NCBI GenBank assembly: GCA_018136815.1
Contig: CM030933.1
Span: forward strand, 2,239,344-2,303,343
Direction: 5' to 3'
From: Isochrysis galbana
Lineage: Eukaryota; Haptophyta; Isochrysidales; Isochrysidaceae
Length of the DNA stretch: 64,000 bases
Shown one piece after another: positions 20,798 to 30,531 of this stretch. Each line of letters begins with the position of its first letter. The stretch's first letter is position 1. The notes under the pieces were generated by a model. It worked only from the letters and a program-made list of their open reading frames with translations. It had not been told where the DNA came from and ran no database searches. The position numbers were made by a program, and so were the translations under genes.

Positions 20798-20950
20798 GCT
20801 GCCGTCTCGGCCAAGCGGGAGGCCTCCTCAGGTTGCCGCGTTGGGGTTGTGGGAGGCAACCCCCTCTTAGGGATGCTCCTCTTCCGCTTGGTCAGCAAGG
20901 GCGGCTGCGCGCCCTTCCCAACCGGGTACCAAATGAAGGCAAACGACCTT
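20798..20950 (+). repeat. 153-bp direct repeat, left copy, 16 bp before the LRR ATG
   Basis: Near-identical to 22836-22988; the visible differences are two bases around CCCTTCCCAACCGGG versus CCCTTTCCGACCGGG. The last ~25 bp (GGTACCAAATGAAGGCAAAC) recur alone at 41820-41843. In the right copy it belongs to a - strand LINE-derived element, so the left copy is probably part of another element. Confidence 0.85.
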
Positions 20951-20966
20951 TATTTTCTTCAGCGTT

Positions 20967-22679
20967 ATGGGAACAATCATGAAAAAGGCGAAGAACGATT
21001 TGACGGACAGGGAGCTCTCACGAAAACTAATCTTGGGCAACTTGGCAGTGAGCGCACTACAAATATTCGATCAGCACCACCCACACGAGTGTGAACTTGA
21101 AATCACAAACACCAACATCCATTTGTTGAACCGGCCATGTCAACGTGAGAATCTCCGTTTCCTTCCAAGCCCGGGAGGTCATCCCTTCCGGTTGAAAATT
21201 AACACATCGGATGCACGCATATGGAGTCACGTATCCAAGCGATCCATTCGCGTATCCAGTCTCTGGGTCTTGCAAAATCACAATGAGCATCTGCGGAAAC
21301 TACAGAAGGTCAACCTGATGGGCCTGCACACTCTACAGCTTGGCCGGTTCGCCGAGGATCAAGTCGTGTCGCAAGCGGATCAGGTCATATCGCAAGACGC
21401 GACCACCTTCATCAACTCCTACTGTGGAGCCAGGGTTCCCCTCAAGACTTTGATATTTCGGAACATAAGCGTATTCAGTGCGTTGCTACAAAATAGCAAA
21501 TTGGATTGTCTCAAGAATCTCGTGCTTGTCTCCCGCCCACTGGATTCTAATAAAACGTGCGATTTTATCGAGGCCTTGCACAATGAGATAGTCGTAAAGA
21601 AAAACACTCGCACTTTGGGAAACCTTGAGAAGCTCGTCCTCAACACCGTCAGTATTGGCGAGGACATACGCATGTTGAAGGATTGTATAATCGAGGGGCA
21701 GATGAAGACGACGCTGAAAGAGCTCAATCTCAATGACAACGGTATAGACGACAGGGGCCTCGTAGAGGCGTTATCAGACGCCCTCGGGGCCGCTGCAATC
21801 GAAAAGCTCCACCTTCGACTCAATGCACTAGGAGATTTCGTCCCATTGTTGCCTCCTTCATTGAAGGTCCTCAATCTGAGATCGTGTGGCATAACCAATC
21901 CTGGGATGGAGAAGCTGATAACTAACGCCCAAAGGGCAAGTCTGACGGAACTTGATATAAGTAATAATGAGTTCGATCGGAGAGGCATGTGTCAATTCAT
22001 GGAATACGCACACCACCTCTCCGAGCTAAAGACACTGTCCATATCGGAAAACAATCTAGGTCGGCAAGGGCTGCAAGCATTCGCATCGAAACTGAACGAA
22101 CTCCAGAATCTGTCCCATCTCTATGTGTCAGATATTGCTTATCGTGTGTCAGATGTTGCTCATCGTGCTCACGACATCAAGGAAATTTGTGAGCGCATTA
22201 ATCTCAAGAGTATTGAATTGGATAGTGTCAATGAAGACGAATTTAGGGTTCTTCATAAACACCTAGAAAAGTTAGATAGATTAATAATAAAAGTGTGTCT
22301 TACAACACATACACCCCTTTTAGCAGAGCTGTCGAATTTGAAGGAGTTGCACTTGGAACGTGCGCACGCGTATCAGATTTTGAGGCTGTTGCCTAGATTG
22401 AAGGTGCCTACCCTTCGTGCGCGATCCTGTGGATTCACGGACAAAGATATGGACGATCTGATCGCAATGCTCAGTGCGAATAAGACGCTCACGAAACTCG
22501 ATTTGTCTCGAAACCAAGGTATCACAGATGGTGGATTTCAAATACTCGCGAACGCTGTTGGCGACGGAAGGCTCAAGCTGGATTCTCTGGTATTGGAGTG
22601 GACCGGAATCAAACAGGAGACGATGTCTCGTCATTCGACAAAACATCCATTCGTATGGAGTGAACGAGTATTAGGGTGA
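20967..22679 (+). CDS. Leucine-rich-repeat protein, RNH1/NLR-type LRRs
   Basis: 570 residues, single exon, ATG at 20967. From about residue 250 it has classical ~28-residue LRRs: TLKELNLNDNGIDDRGLVEAL, SLKVLNLRSCGITNPGMEKLI, SLTELDISNNEFDRRGMCQF, LKTLSISENNLGRQGLQAF and near the end TLTKLDLSRNQGITDGGFQIL. The L-x-L-x-x-N-x-I-x-x-x-G pattern is that of ribonuclease-inhibitor-like repeats. The N-terminal half is divergent and has no recognisable NACHT, kinase or TM region. The gene is bracketed by 153-bp direct repeats and is lower in GC than the neighbouring housekeeping genes. Role unknown; a protein-binding scaffold is expected. Confidence 0.8.
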   Translation: MGTIMKKAKNDLTDRELSRKLILGNLAVSALQIFDQHHPHECELEITNTNIHLLNRPCQRENLRFLPSPGGHPFRLKINTSDARIWSHVSKRSIRVSSLWVLQNHNEHLRKLQKVNLMGLHTLQLGRFAEDQVVSQADQVISQDATTFINSYCGARVPLKTLIFRNISVFSALLQNSKLDCLKNLVLVSRPLDSNKTCDFIEALHNEIVVKKNTRTLGNLEKLVLNTVSIGEDIRMLKDCIIEGQMKTTLKELNLNDNGIDDRGLVEALSDALGAAAIEKLHLRLNALGDFVPLLPPSLKVLNLRSCGITNPGMEKLITNAQRASLTELDISNNEFDRRGMCQFMEYAHHLSELKTLSISENNLGRQGLQAFASKLNELQNLSHLYVSDIAYRVSDVAHRAHDIKEICERINLKSIELDSVNEDEFRVLHKHLEKLDRLIIKVCLTTHTPLLAELSNLKELHLERAHAYQILRLLPRLKVPTLRARSCGFTDKDMDDLIAMLSANKTLTKLDLSRNQGITDGGFQILANAVGDGRLKLDSLVLEWTGIKQETMSRHSTKHPFVWSERVLG

Positions 22680-22689
22680 TGCTCGTAGC

Positions 22690-23188
22690 GGGCCATCATG
22701 AGGGGGAAGGGGCGGATGGGGACGCTGTACCACTTAACGTGGTCGGCTGACTCCGGCCGGTGTGCCTTCACCCGACCCAGGCGGGACGCCGCACGCCGCC
22801 GGCGGCAGGGCGAGGTGGAGTTGGCTAGCGAGGTTGCTGCCGTCTCGGCCAAGCGGGAGGCCTCCTCAGGTTGCCGCGTTGGGGTTGTGGGAGGCAACCC
22901 CCTCTTAGGGATGCTCCTCTTCCGCTTGGTCAGCAAGGGCGGCTGCGCGCCCTTTCCGACCGGGTACCAAATGAAGGCAAACGACCTTGCTTGTTGGGTG
23001 TGGCCGAGGCCACGGGCCGCGGGGTGCGCGACCGGGGTCGCACACACCTGCTCGGCCTCCGACGGCGGTCGCGGTAGCTTCGACTGCGACAGGTCCATGG
23101 AGACTGGGGGGCCGCCCTCGGCGGGGGGGCCGAAGGAGAGGAGAGGCTCGCCGGCGCGCTCCATCGCGTCTAACTATAAAGTTAGTTG
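22690..23188 (-). mobile_element. LINE-derived element with 5' hairpin and MERA ORF
   Basis: On the - strand it opens CAACTAAC-TTTATA-GTTAG (stem 23170-23185), ACGCG, ATG 23164. The frame (MERAGEPLLSFGPPAEGG...KLPRPPSEAEQ) runs ~177 codons and matches the start at 62427. From about residue 60 it passes into the 153-bp repeat (KRKRSIPKRGLPPTTPTRQP). The 3' end is not defined, and I found no target-site duplication. Confidence 0.65.
22836..22988 (+). repeat. 153-bp direct repeat, right copy
   Basis: Right-hand partner of 20798-20950; together they enclose the LRR gene in direct orientation, 2,038 bp apart. Lies inside the - strand LINE-derived element. Confidence 0.85.
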
Positions 23189-23239
23189 GCAATCAATCAC
23201 ATTCATGAGTCATCAAAATATGTTACAGTAAAAAAAATC

Positions 23240-23684
23240 TCCCTTGAACATTGAGACGACGGGGCTGCGGCCATGCGACTCTCGCGAGGCCAACACGCCG
23301 ACAAAGGAGTGGCGCAGCAAAGGCGGCGATGAGTCGTCCCAAATCTGCTAGCGCTCTCTACCCTCGAACGAACTTGCATGTTGAAGTTGAAATGAGGACA
23401 AGATGAGACTCGGCGGTATCCGCAAATTCACGGCCCTCGAGGTTGTATGTTCAAGTCCAGTTGCCTAGCATGTACGGTACATGCGTGTGTTCGTGTAGAT
23501 GTAAAGCGTGAGCGTGAATGTACCTTGCATACCGTAAACTGTAGCGGGGGCGCTGCATGAGGTAAAACTCGGTCGCTCTGCTGTCCGGGTTGGGTTGCAC
23601 ATCCCAAATAGGTAGATGCCAGAGAATACCGCAGCCATCTTGCTGCAGATACGAGTCGAGATTTCAAAGATCAAACTAGAGGTC
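23240..23684. other. 3' flank of the kinase gene, nothing recognised
   Basis: Mixed composition, no repeat match and no frame with coding character. A TTCAAGTCC sequence at about 23451 resembles a tRNA T-loop, but no acceptor or anticodon stem can be built around it. Confidence 0.3.
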
Positions 23685-26064
23685 TCATCGGATCCTCCAT
23701 GACTGCAATGGAGCACCGGTGATGAGATCATATCCTTCCGCCGCCGCGCCACCTCGGAGCGCCGCGGAACCAGGGCGGCCACTGCCTGGTCGAGATCCTA
23801 GTGCTCCGTTGGGCGCGTGCTGTGCACTTGATGGTCTGAAGGGTACACAGGGCCCAGTTTGCAATGCTTCCGCTTCGTCTCGCGCCTTCAAGGCGGGCCT
23901 TACCCTGTTCTTGTCAGCTGCGTGCATAGCCACCATCTGCTGTGCAAGGACATACGCTTGCGCTTGTCTTTCGGAAATCGCGCGCGCATCATCTCGCGCA
24001 AGCGGAATGCCCGGTGCTGACGGCGGACGAGAGGAACCCCTCGTGCTAGGACGTGAGGATTGATCACGCTCCCGCTCCCGCATACGCTGAGCAAGCCTTG
24101 CATCGCGAGCTGAGAGGACGGACGCGTCACTGCGCACGCTTGATGATGTCTCGCGATCAGCTTGCCACGGAACAGACGTAGGCGTAGCCGAAGCCATACC
24201 GTCGTCGCCTGATCTCCTATCACTTGCTGCGTTGCATTGCCGCGTCGCGACATCTGCTCTGCGCACAACCCCAGTGTCTCTACCATCACGCCTTGCCATC
24301 CCGTTCAAGGAATGGTGGTTGCCAACACCATTTGGCGTGGAGCTCATATCGCCATTGACGGCACTGCTCGAATCCTCGACTTCATGTCTTGCGAGGAATT
24401 CCAGCCTCTTCCTCTCATAGATTGCTTCACGAGAATTGATACTTGCCTCGGCTGATGCTGCCTTGGCGGCTGTGTCGGCTGCTGCTGCTATTGCTTGCGC
24501 TGCCATTTGGCGACGTTGCTCATCGGACGCAACTCCTCCGTTGGAGTGAAAGGGCTTGCTCGCCTGTTGCGAGACCCTCGGCTTCTCATCATGTGCAGCA
24601 CAAGCGTTTTGCCGGCGATCACCTACCGCATGCCCATACCCGACAGCTACCTCGCTGCGCTTCGCTGGAGCTTCGCCTCCAAGTGGCACTGCAGACACCG
24701 GGATAGCGGACATCGTGGCATAGGCAAGTGTCGGTTCGACGACAGTTTCACCCGCAAATGCGGGTGAAGCATGGGCGTGATATCGCCTGGAATTGCTAGA
24801 TGTTTCTTTGGCTTCTGACTCAGCGTCTAACATTGTTTCCATTTCCAGTCCCGAAGCTGGGCCTTCTCGCTGCTGTGAGAGGTTTGCACGCGCGATCTCA
24901 AGCACTCGCTTGGCGGAGGGCCTCTTTGCGAGGTCCAATTGCAGCATTGACGAGATTAAGGCAGAAAGAGAGCTGGAGTAGCGAGCTGGCAATGGGGCGA
25001 ACTTGCCCTTGGCGATCAGCTCAGACACTTCACGCAGGTCTCTTCCGTGAAAAGGAAGCTGAAGAGCTGTGAGCTCGTACAGGATCACTCCCAGAGACCA
25101 AAGATCGGCGCGCTCAGTGTAAGGTTGCGAACCAACGAGCTCTGGAGCTAAGTAGGCGGGCGTGCCACAAAATGTCTGCATATAAACAGTGTCGTCTGAT
25201 CTCGACCGAGATACCCCAAGGTCGCAGATTTTGGCGACAAGAGAGTGAAGAGGAACTCCGCGATACGTCTTGCCATCTTTGCTGTCTGCTCGAACAACTG
25301 CCTGGCGGCGTTGATGTTGGGAAGGTTCCCAACCAGAGTTTCTCGCTGCTATTTGGCTTGCGCTGTCTGCGTCTTCAGCACAAAGCACGATGTTGAGCGC
25401 CTTCAGGTCGCGATGTACAATCGAGTTGGCGTGAAGATGGCTCACAGCTGATGCCACTTGGGCCAGAATCTGCCAGATGAGGGACTCATCCAGGAAGCCA
25501 TCCCCATCTGCGGATCGTCTCGACTGCAAAAACTCGTGCAGGTCGCCGAGCGGCGCGTGCTCAAGGACCAGCACGAGGTTAGCCTTACTGTTCCTGACAA
25601 GACTTCGTGAACGATCATCCCCTCTGCCGATCTCCTCCGACGAGCGCCCAGCCGGGGCGCCAGTCGCCCCCGAGCCCCGCCAGAAATGGCCCAAGCATGC
25701 AATCAGGTGGCGGTGTCGTGGCAGCTGTGCATACAGCTCGAGCTCATGCGAGATTGAGGATCCACGGCCAAGCTCAGGCTTGAGGCGCTCCTGCAAAGCC
25801 GTTCCGTACCGCATTGGTCAGACAGCATGGCGGCGCGCAGGGCCGGCAGGGCTGAGAGGGCTGGCAGCATGGCGGTGTGGCCTGGCGACTCGGCTCATCA
25901 AGAGCAGCGGCTGCTCCATCACGCTGCAGAAGGTGATGCACGCCTCTCACCTTCAGAATGACGTGTGTGCCTGTGCGCCGGTCCCGCCCCAGGAAGACCG
26001 AGCCGCCCGACGACCGGTGCAATTCTTCCACGAACGCGAAGTCGGAGGCAGAGAGCTCCGGCAT
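23685..26064 (-). CDS. NEK-like Ser/Thr protein kinase
   Basis: Exon 1 26064-25951, intron 25950-25791 (160 bp, GTGAGA...TTGCAG), exon 2 25790-23685; 739 residues. Kinase landmarks: glycine loop SSGGSVFLG, ATP-binding lysine in HVILK (end of exon 1), helix-C Glu in SHELELYAQL, catalytic loop IVHRDLKALNIVL, magnesium loop DLG (instead of DFG) in AKICDLGVSRS, and activation-segment GTPAYLAPEL, then DLWSLGVILYELTALQLPF. An ~35-residue insert separates the catalytic and DLG loops. The GTPxYLxPE and HRDLKxxNI pattern fits the NEK group, cell-cycle and cilium regulators. The C-terminal ~400 residues are low-complexity, Ala/Arg/Ser-rich, with helical stretches (AAQAIAAAADTAAKAA) and a PGSGRPGSAALRGG tail. 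It is transcribed divergently from SYF2, 203 bp between ATGs. Confidence 0.88.
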
Positions 26065-26267
26065 GGCCGCCGTTGGCGTGCAAGCACTGACGAAGGGGGG
26101 ACTTACTGAAGTTTTTATTAAAAAAGGTGGTCCGCGCGGATGGGGGGGGGAAGATTTCTCCATTTTTTAGTTTTTTAGTAGAAATGCGTAGGCGCGGCCC
26201 CGTCCCACTAGTGTGCCGTGTGGCGCCTGCTGCCTCCTCTGCGCGGTGGCGGCGCCCGGCTGGCCGC
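26065..26267. promoter_or_regulatory. Shared intergenic region between divergent kinase and SYF2 genes
   Basis: Only 203 bp separate the two start codons, so both promoters must lie here or overlap the first exons. It contains an AT-rich patch (TTTTTATTAAAAAAGG at about 26114, TTTTTTAGTTTTTTAG at 26163) but no clear TATA box. Confidence 0.5.
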
Positions 26268-26990
26268 ATGAGCTCCTACAACGCTGTGCCGCCGATCTAC
26301 GCGGCGCCGGCAGCCAGCAGCGAGCCGAGCAGCTCGGCGACGCACGAGCCAACTACCAACTCGGCCGAGGCCCGCCTCGCCCGCCTCAAGGCGCGTCTCT
26401 CTGAGGCGCGCAAGAAGAACCATACAGAAGTGGTTGAGGAGGACCGCCGCACCAAGATGGGGCCCGAGGCACTGAAGAGGGAGCTGGCGGCCAAGGCGTG
26501 GGAGAAGAAGCAGGCTTCAGGAACCGTGCACAGTGAGATGGAGAAGATGATGAGCATGACTGCGGCCCAGGCGGAGGAGAAGCTGCACAAGGACGAGAAG
26601 AAGCACAAGCGCCGGGCGGAGTTTGGATGGGATGTGTACAACAATGCGGCGGATCACCGGCAGTACAAAAAGAGAGTGCATCGAGCGGCCGAAGCCGGCC
26701 GTATGGCGACGGAGTGCGACGAGGCAGAAGTGGACAATGGTGACTACGACCCTCTTGACTACGGCAATGCACCCCCAATTCCACAGCACCGCATGCAGGC
26801 TCTTGTGGATGACTTCCACGACGCCGCAGTCAGGAAAGCCAGCTGGTCCCGGAGGCGCACATTCGACGAGGCAGACGATGTCACCTCTATCAACAAGCGG
26901 AACGAGACCTTCAACAAGAAGATCGAGCGAATCTTCGACCCGTACACGGCAGAGATCAAGGCCAATTTGGAACGAGGCACTGCGTTGTAG
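26268..26990 (+). CDS. SYF2: Pre-mRNA splicing factor SYF2
   Basis: 240 residues from ATG 26268 (MSSYNAVPPIY); an in-frame extension upstream to 26127 runs through AT-rich promoter sequence and is less likely. The protein has the SYF2 family layout: a charged N-terminal coiled coil (RLARLKARLSEARKKNHTEV), KRRAEFGWDVYNN, a variable acidic linker, then SRRRTFDEADDVTSINKRN and ETFNKKIERIFDPYTAEIKANLERGTA, the family's most conserved C-terminal block. SYF2 is a component of the Prp19-associated (NTC) spliceosome complex in the nucleus. Single exon. Length matches the family's usual 220-260 residues. Confidence 0.95.
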   Translation: MSSYNAVPPIYAAPAASSEPSSSATHEPTTNSAEARLARLKARLSEARKKNHTEVVEEDRRTKMGPEALKRELAAKAWEKKQASGTVHSEMEKMMSMTAAQAEEKLHKDEKKHKRRAEFGWDVYNNAADHRQYKKRVHRAAEAGRMATECDEAEVDNGDYDPLDYGNAPPIPQHRMQALVDDFHDAAVRKASWSRRRTFDEADDVTSINKRNETFNKKIERIFDPYTAEIKANLERGTAL

Positions 26991-27898
26991 ATTCGGCCGG
27001 CAGTGGATTATTCTTCTTTCACGGGCTGATTGGAGGCGCATGGTTACTACGCTTCAACGTTCTATACCCGGGCTTTTCGCTTGCTGGTACCCAATCACGT
27101 ACAGCGGCGACGGCATAGCCTGTCGCGCTTGTTATCTGCAGTATGGCAGTGCATCCAATCTAACGAATTGACGATTCGCAGTGAATGTACTTATGTATCG
27201 TGCATGGGACACATTCTATTCCATCCATGCTAGACTGTTGAGAGAGAAAGGCAAATTGACGACACATTCACAGTTCAACGTCTTGTTCCTTGAGGCTGGT
27301 CGGTCCGTCGCGCGACGTATGAACCATGGAGTATGTCCGCAAATATCTTGATGGCTTTGCTTTGGCTGTGGGGGTTGGTCGGGGCGATGGGATGCATAGT
27401 GTGCGAGAGTGAATAACGCCGAGAGTTCAGCTAATAAGCGTTGAACCAAATAGCAGATCAGTCGCCAGCTGGCCGATGCTAGGGCGAGAAGGTGTGTGGC
27501 TGGGCGTGTCAGTGGGGCTGGGGAGTGTGAGTGCTAGATGGCTCCCTATACCTTCTGAACAGAGGGGGAGGGCGGAATTGGACCACGAGGTTTTATTTTC
27601 ATATAGACGTGTTTAATGGTACAATTTAATGTCCCAAATGTATAATAGTAGTAACACTACGATACTATTACAACATATCTGAAAGGGCCGTGAAAAAAAA
27701 ACGATTGTTATAGTTTCAGCATCGATGGAGCACGCGCCGACGGCTCCCCCTTGCTTCCTAATAACGAGCCTCAGCCGGAGATCATAAACCCCAGCCGGAG
27801 ACCATAAACATAAACATAAACCGCTACAACTACATTGTACATTGTCATTGCCGTCGTTGTATCTGTCAATGCGATTATTAATTGTCTAGGAACAAGTA
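26991..27898. other. Spacer after SYF2, nothing recognised
   Basis: Contains an AT-rich stretch (27585-27720) and a small direct repeat, AGCCGGAGA(T/C)CATAAAC at 27775 and 27794. No gene with a recognisable product. Confidence 0.3.
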
Positions 27899-27946
27899 AT
27901 GGCACTCACTCTCACTCTCATAAACATAGGGGATAGGGATAGGCTA

Positions 27947-28237
27947 CTACAGCTGCTTGGCGCCCCACAGTGTGGCCACCGCCATCTCCTCCGTCTTCCG
28001 CCTGCGGCTTCGCACCTGCGCTCGCATCTCCGCCTCCGCTTCTTCTTCAGCCAAGACGGCACGGCTCGACTTGTAAGTGACGCGGAGCCGTGCCATCTTG
28101 CGCGCTCGCATCACCTCCGCGGAATTAGGCGAAGAGGGAGGAAGGGCCCCGCCACACGCCACGACACGGGGGGCTAAGAAGAAGCGAAAAAGGGCCGCTG
28201 CTGCTTCCCGAACCCCGCTTGGCGTAATCGCGTGCAT
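27947..28237 (-). CDS. Uncharacterised small basic protein, possible C-terminal exon
   Basis: 96 codons from ATG 28237. The C-terminal part (RARKMARLRVTYKSSRAVLAEEEAEAEMRAQVRSRRRKTEEMAV) is a charged helix unlike random sequence here, while the N-terminal part is less convincing. An exon of a longer gene is possible. No family recognised. Confidence 0.35.
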   Translation of the reverse strand: MHAITPSGVREAAAALFRFFLAPRVVACGGALPPSSPNSAEVMRARKMARLRVTYKSSRAVLAEEEAEAEMRAQVRSRRRKTEEMAVATLWGAKQL

Positions 28238-28336
28238 GGTGCTGTGGTGACTCTAGAGCCTGGTGGCCGGGCAATGACAGGCATGCAACGCCATCGTACC
28301 TGTGGTTTATGGCGCAATGCCAACGCCCACCGCCGC

Positions 28337-28480
28337 GACAATCTTCGTATCGCGTATCGCGTATCGCGTATCGCATCGCCGGTCGCGATATCGCTCATCG
28401 ATATCGCTCATCGCGATACTGCCAATCACGATACTGCCCGTCGCGATACTGCCCGTCGCGATGGCGCCCATCGACATACG
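28337..28480 (+). repeat. Short palindromic tandem repeats (TATCGCG / 18-bp CATCGCGATACTGCCCGT)
   Basis: Four TATCGCG units at 28344-28372, then about seven 15-18 bp units built on the palindrome TCGCGA (CATCGCGATACTGCC, GTCGCGATACTGCC). No gene is evident. Confidence 0.8.
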
Positions 28481-28574
28481 ACCTGTCACCATATGGCCCG
28501 CCGACGCGGTCGTGAGGGCTGTCGCTCCAGCCACCAGTATCTCGCCAACCTCTGCGCCCAAAGTCGCTGGCAGA

Positions 28575-28718
28575 CGGGGGGTTGCGAGGGGGGAGATTTG
28601 AAGGGATGCATCTGTGTATGTGTCTGTGCCACCACTTCAAGACGTGCGGGCAGGTGCGCTGAGGGGTGTCGTGATAGTACCGGGCTAGTGGGAGTAGTGG
28701 TACAAACGCTCAGTTGTA
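28575..28718 (+). mobile_element. 5'-truncated family-B retroelement 3' end
   Basis: GGTTGCGAGGGGGGAGATTTG through GTACAAACGCTCAG matches the last ~145 bp of 41265-41711. It is followed by a TTGTATTATTACTATATTAC tail like the TTATTATTA tail at 41700. Confidence 0.75.
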
Positions 28719-28969
28719 TTATTACTATATTACTACTACTAGGATTATTATTAGGGGCACCTTTTACCCAGTGGCAGCCACCTCTAGATGTCGACAGGCC
28801 GATTTTTATTTTCATCCATAGAAATGGGGCATGCCCATGAAGCGGCAGCCTCTACTGCTCATTTGTTACGTCTTTACAACAACCTCACAACTCACAACTC
28901 ACCACAAAACAAAAATGGACAAAGGTTGCGCCTTTCCCTTTCCGCAGTAGAAGCAAGGGTAGGCCCGGC

Positions 28970-29659
28970 TCATCTAGAACTTTTTGTGCTAAGAGCTTGT
29001 GTACTCATCGGCACATCACACAACTCGTACTCATCATAGTAGTCAATTGAATTCTTGCTGTCATCGTCGTGGTCATCTGATGTGGCTACTGCTCCAAGAC
29101 GTGTGGCGCCAGCGATTGTAGTATGATGTGCCATTGTTGCTGACGACAAATCACGCTCCTCGTCTTCTTCCACTACTAGGTACGCTTCGTGTGTCAATGT
29201 GCGCAGGTCAGCTCGGTCCGTATACAGTATGCCGTCAAGATGGTCAAGTTCATGTTGAAATACTCGAGCTTCTTGGCCAGACAGCCTGCGGTGAATCTGT
29301 CTTCCATCCAAGTCATAGTAACGTACATCCACATCGCAGGAGCGTTCCACAACGGCAGCGTAGCCCGGAAGTGAGAGACAAGCCTCCCAATCAGTAACAG
29401 ATGCGCGAGATCGCTTCATAATCTCTGGATTGACAGCCATCCATGGCTGGCTGCTCTTGTCCGCAGGGGCGACGACGAACGCACGGATAGAGTGGCCAAG
29501 CTGAGGAGCCGCAAGGCCCTGGTCCTTTCCAAGTGCGCTCGTCAGCTCATGATAGAGCTCACGAAACCGGGCTCTATCGCCAGTGCGGACAACGCGCTGT
29601 GCGACGCGCCGCAGGATCGGGTGGCCGGCGAGGAGGATGCGAGGGCTCCCGCTCCCCAT
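28970..29659 (-). CDS. Peptide deformylase
   Basis: 229 residues from ATG 29659. All three deformylase motifs are present in order: DQGLAAPQLG (motif I), WEACLSLPG (motif II, Cys metal ligand) and QHELDHLDG (motif III, HExxH variant with two His ligands and the catalytic Glu). The enzyme removes formyl groups from the N-terminal methionine of organelle-made proteins, so a plastid or mitochondrial location is expected, although no obvious transit peptide precedes the domain in this single exon. Motif I begins D-Q-G instead of the usual G-x-G, and motif II has Ala for Gly. After residue ~165 an acidic Asp/Ser/Tyr-rich tail of ~60 residues is extra. Confidence 0.9.
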   Translation of the reverse strand: MGSGSPRILLAGHPILRRVAQRVVRTGDRARFRELYHELTSALGKDQGLAAPQLGHSIRAFVVAPADKSSQPWMAVNPEIMKRSRASVTDWEACLSLPGYAAVVERSCDVDVRYYDLDGRQIHRRLSGQEARVFQHELDHLDGILYTDRADLRTLTHEAYLVVEEDEERDLSSATMAHHTTIAGATRLGAVATSDDHDDDSKNSIDYYDEYELCDVPMSTQALSTKSSR

Positions 29660-29759
29660 CCCTTCCTCGCTGTCACCGAAGGCCGAGGGGCCTTTCCTGG
29701 AGGACCTCTACTAGGAGTACTCCTAGCTCTTCTATCTACTCTTTTGTAGTCTACTAGCT

Positions 29760-30113
29760 ACTAGGAGCCAGCCAATTCCTGAGCACGCGTTGAAGCCTGC
29801 TGACTGCTGTCACGGTGGCACGCTGGCACCGCGTTCTTGGTGGCCTCCACACCTGGATGGGAAATACGGTGCTGGGGCATACAAATACGGTCAAATACGG
29901 ATCTATTTGGCCTGGGGCCAAATACATTGTACATTGCACATTGCACATTGCAAATACATTCGAGACCTACAGACCTACAGTAAGGGTGCACCATTACCAT
30001 TAAGAAAATAGGGATTTTTGCCTTCTACATTTTCTACGGCTAGAGTGAATAAGAGAAAGAGTGTACTAATTCGTTTGGGATCACTAATAAATTATTTTTA
30101 ACAAATTTTTATG
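29760..30113. repeat. Spacer with TATTTGGCC...GGCCAAATA palindromic repeat
   Basis: 29860-29965 carries GGATGGGAAATACGGTGC, CAAATACGGTCAAATACG and the palindrome TATTTGGCC-TGG-GGCCAAATA, followed by ACATTGTACATTGCACATTG. Closely related sequence occurs at 48575-48632, 50240-50340 and 53955-53990, always next to LINE ends. Confidence 0.6.
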
Positions 30114-30264
30114 GGTCGCGGCGCGGCAAAGGAACGGGACTAGCGCGCACACAAGACAGGACTCCCTGCCGCGGCAAGCGCAAGCACCCTTCCCCCTTAT
30201 GCTGCCACCCAGCTCTTCACTAGCTTACTACCTGCGTTAGCCGGAGCACCCCTCCCTCCACACT
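30114..30264. repeat. Dispersed 150-bp repeat E, copy 2
   Basis: Second copy of 12593-12743 in the same orientation. The conserved MPTRPFTA peptide is not present beside this copy. Confidence 0.6.
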
Positions 30265-30531
30265 CAAACAGCCCCCCACGCCAGGATCCTGTTCTGGTCT
30301 CGCAGGCAAGGGGGCCTAATGGGAGGGAGAGGAGCAACTCCTCAAAGAGGAGCTTTGGGGAAGGAGATGTTTGAGTGGGGGCGCTATACCCTTGCGCTAG
30401 GCATGGGCAGCGACGCCGCCTCAAGACATCTCCTCCCTCTGGTCTTGAGTCGAAATTTTTGGTGTTTGAAACCGAGGGCGAGGGGGTTTGTGCTTCTTGG
30501 GTTGGTTGTAGTGGGATGAGGGAGTGGGAGA

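Noticed and set aside
23395-23465. tRNA-like T-loop (TTCAAGTCC)
   Set aside because: No matching acceptor, D or anticodon stems could be paired.
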